Assembly: GCA_028293265.1 (NCBI GenBank)
Contig: JAQGPB010000447.1
Span: 1 to 5,953, forward strand
DNA: 5,953 nt
Reading direction: 5' to 3'
From: Pedosphaera sp.
GTDB lineage: Bacteria; Verrucomicrobiota; Verrucomicrobiae; Limisphaerales; Pedosphaeraceae
Shown here: one piece after another, positions 5,163 through 5,953 of the stretch
How the letters are laid out: each line of letters starts with the position of its first letter
Position numbering within the stretch: the stretch's first letter is position 1
The notes under the pieces: model-generated
What the model saw: the letters and a program-made list of their open reading frames with translations, nothing else
Told to the model about the DNA's origin: nothing
Databases searched by the model: none
Translations under genes and position numbers: made by a program

Positions 5163-5953
5163 CGAGCGACAGCCCCACGCACAAGCTCGTCCTGGGCGCG
5201 GCGCCCATCACCGTGATCGAGGGCGGCGAGGGCGTGACGCCGCCGGCATCGGTGGTTTCGCCCACGTATTACACCGCCGCGCAAAGCGACGCGCGGTTTC
5301 TGCTGGGGGCGGATTTGACGACGATCAACACGCATCTGGCCACGTTGGATTCAGAGATGACGGGCGTCGTCACGACGGCCAACGCCGCGATGCCGAAAGC
5401 GGGCGGCACCTTCAGCGGCGCGGTCACGATCACGGGGCTGAGCGGAGTGTTGAAGGCGGCCTCTGGCGTGGTGGGTGGAAGCGCGACCACGTCGGACTTG
5501 CCGGAGGGAACGAACCTTTATTGGACGCAGGCGCGTTTCAACACCGCTCTGACGGCGGTGTCAGGTGCGGCCAATGGAGTTTGCCCGTTGGATGCGGGCA
5601 GCCTGATTCCGACGCAATATCTGCCGTCCATCACGGTGCACAACACCTTTGTCGTGGCCAGCCAGTCGGCGATGCTCGCGTTGTCCGCGCACCAGGGCGA
5701 CGTGGCGATCCGCACCGATTTGAACGAATCGTTCATTCTCACCAGCAACGTTCCTTCTGTCCTGGGCAACTGGTCGCAACTGCTCACGCCGATCAGCGCG
5801 GTGGTCAGCGTCAACGGCCTCAGCGGGACCGTCACGCTGGCCACGACAAACATTGCCGAGGGGACGAATTTTTATCACACCACGGCGCGCGCGCAGGCCG
5901 CCGCACTGGCGGCGGCGTTGACCGGTTTTTCCAATGCGACCGGCGGCAATGTG
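5111..5953 (+). CDS. Tail fibre-like protein, continuation in the -1 frame, partial at window end
   Basis: From 5111 a second frame stays open to the last base, so the 3' end is beyond the window. It starts FDLADDSDTFWLVISALTSD and lacks an obvious start; the first in-frame ATG is at 5357, with a GTG at 5213. Typical tail fibre motifs follow. YYTAAQSDARF (5267-5299) matches the 'yyTk.qsDaRy' class, and MPKAGGTFSGAVTITG (from 5390) is a common fibre phrase. LPEGTNLYWTQARF (5498-5539) and IAEGTNFYHTTAR (5852-5890) form a repeated motif. Between them, SLIPTQYLPS and a conserved region (FVVASQSAMLALSAHQGDVA, then IRTDLNESFIL and LGNWSQLLTP) resemble phage fibre shaft/knob linkers. The role is host-receptor recognition at the tail tip. 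The frame relation to the 4776-5162 reading frame indicates one gene with a -1 shift. Confidence 0.7.

Overview
The window looks like part of the head-tail structural module of a tailed phage or prophage, probably integrated in a Verrucomicrobiota-type host. Seven coding segments lie on the + strand and none is convincing on the - strand. Genes are GC-rich (many GCG, GGC and CTG codons), while the gaps between them are A/C-rich. Those gaps carry short low-complexity motifs that I associate from general knowledge with dispersed intergenic repeats of verrucomicrobial chromosomes, such as aatccgca-type, acacgcaa-type and ccaagctcc-type strings. The host assignment is an inference; the window holds no rRNA, tRNA or housekeeping gene to anchor it.

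Layout: 1-220 is a repeat-rich leader with no gene. 221-652 encodes a small capsid decoration-like protein and 727-1722 a major capsid protein. 1828-2286 encodes a Mu Gp36-like head-tail adaptor and 2413-3108 a tail-completion-like protein carrying an extra C-terminal chitobiase/Ig-like domain. 3137-4099 encodes a probable tail tube protein and 4247-4681 a small tail-associated protein of unknown role. From 4776 to the window end runs a tail fibre-like gene that is split by a frameshift near 5103-5116 and continues beyond the window.

The order (decoration, capsid, adaptor, tail completion, tube, fibre) follows virion assembly: capsid shell, neck, tail tube, then receptor-binding tip. No tape measure gene or tail assembly chaperones are seen between tube and fibre, where siphophages usually keep them.

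The main features to re-examine are: the frameshifted fibre gene; dispersed repeats and hairpins filling nearly every gene junction of a phage operon; a long imperfect inverted repeat at 4105-4232 with a partial direct copy at 21-63; the near absence of Shine-Dalgarno sequences; and the domain fusion in the tail-completion gene. No clearly new defence or enzymatic system is visible.
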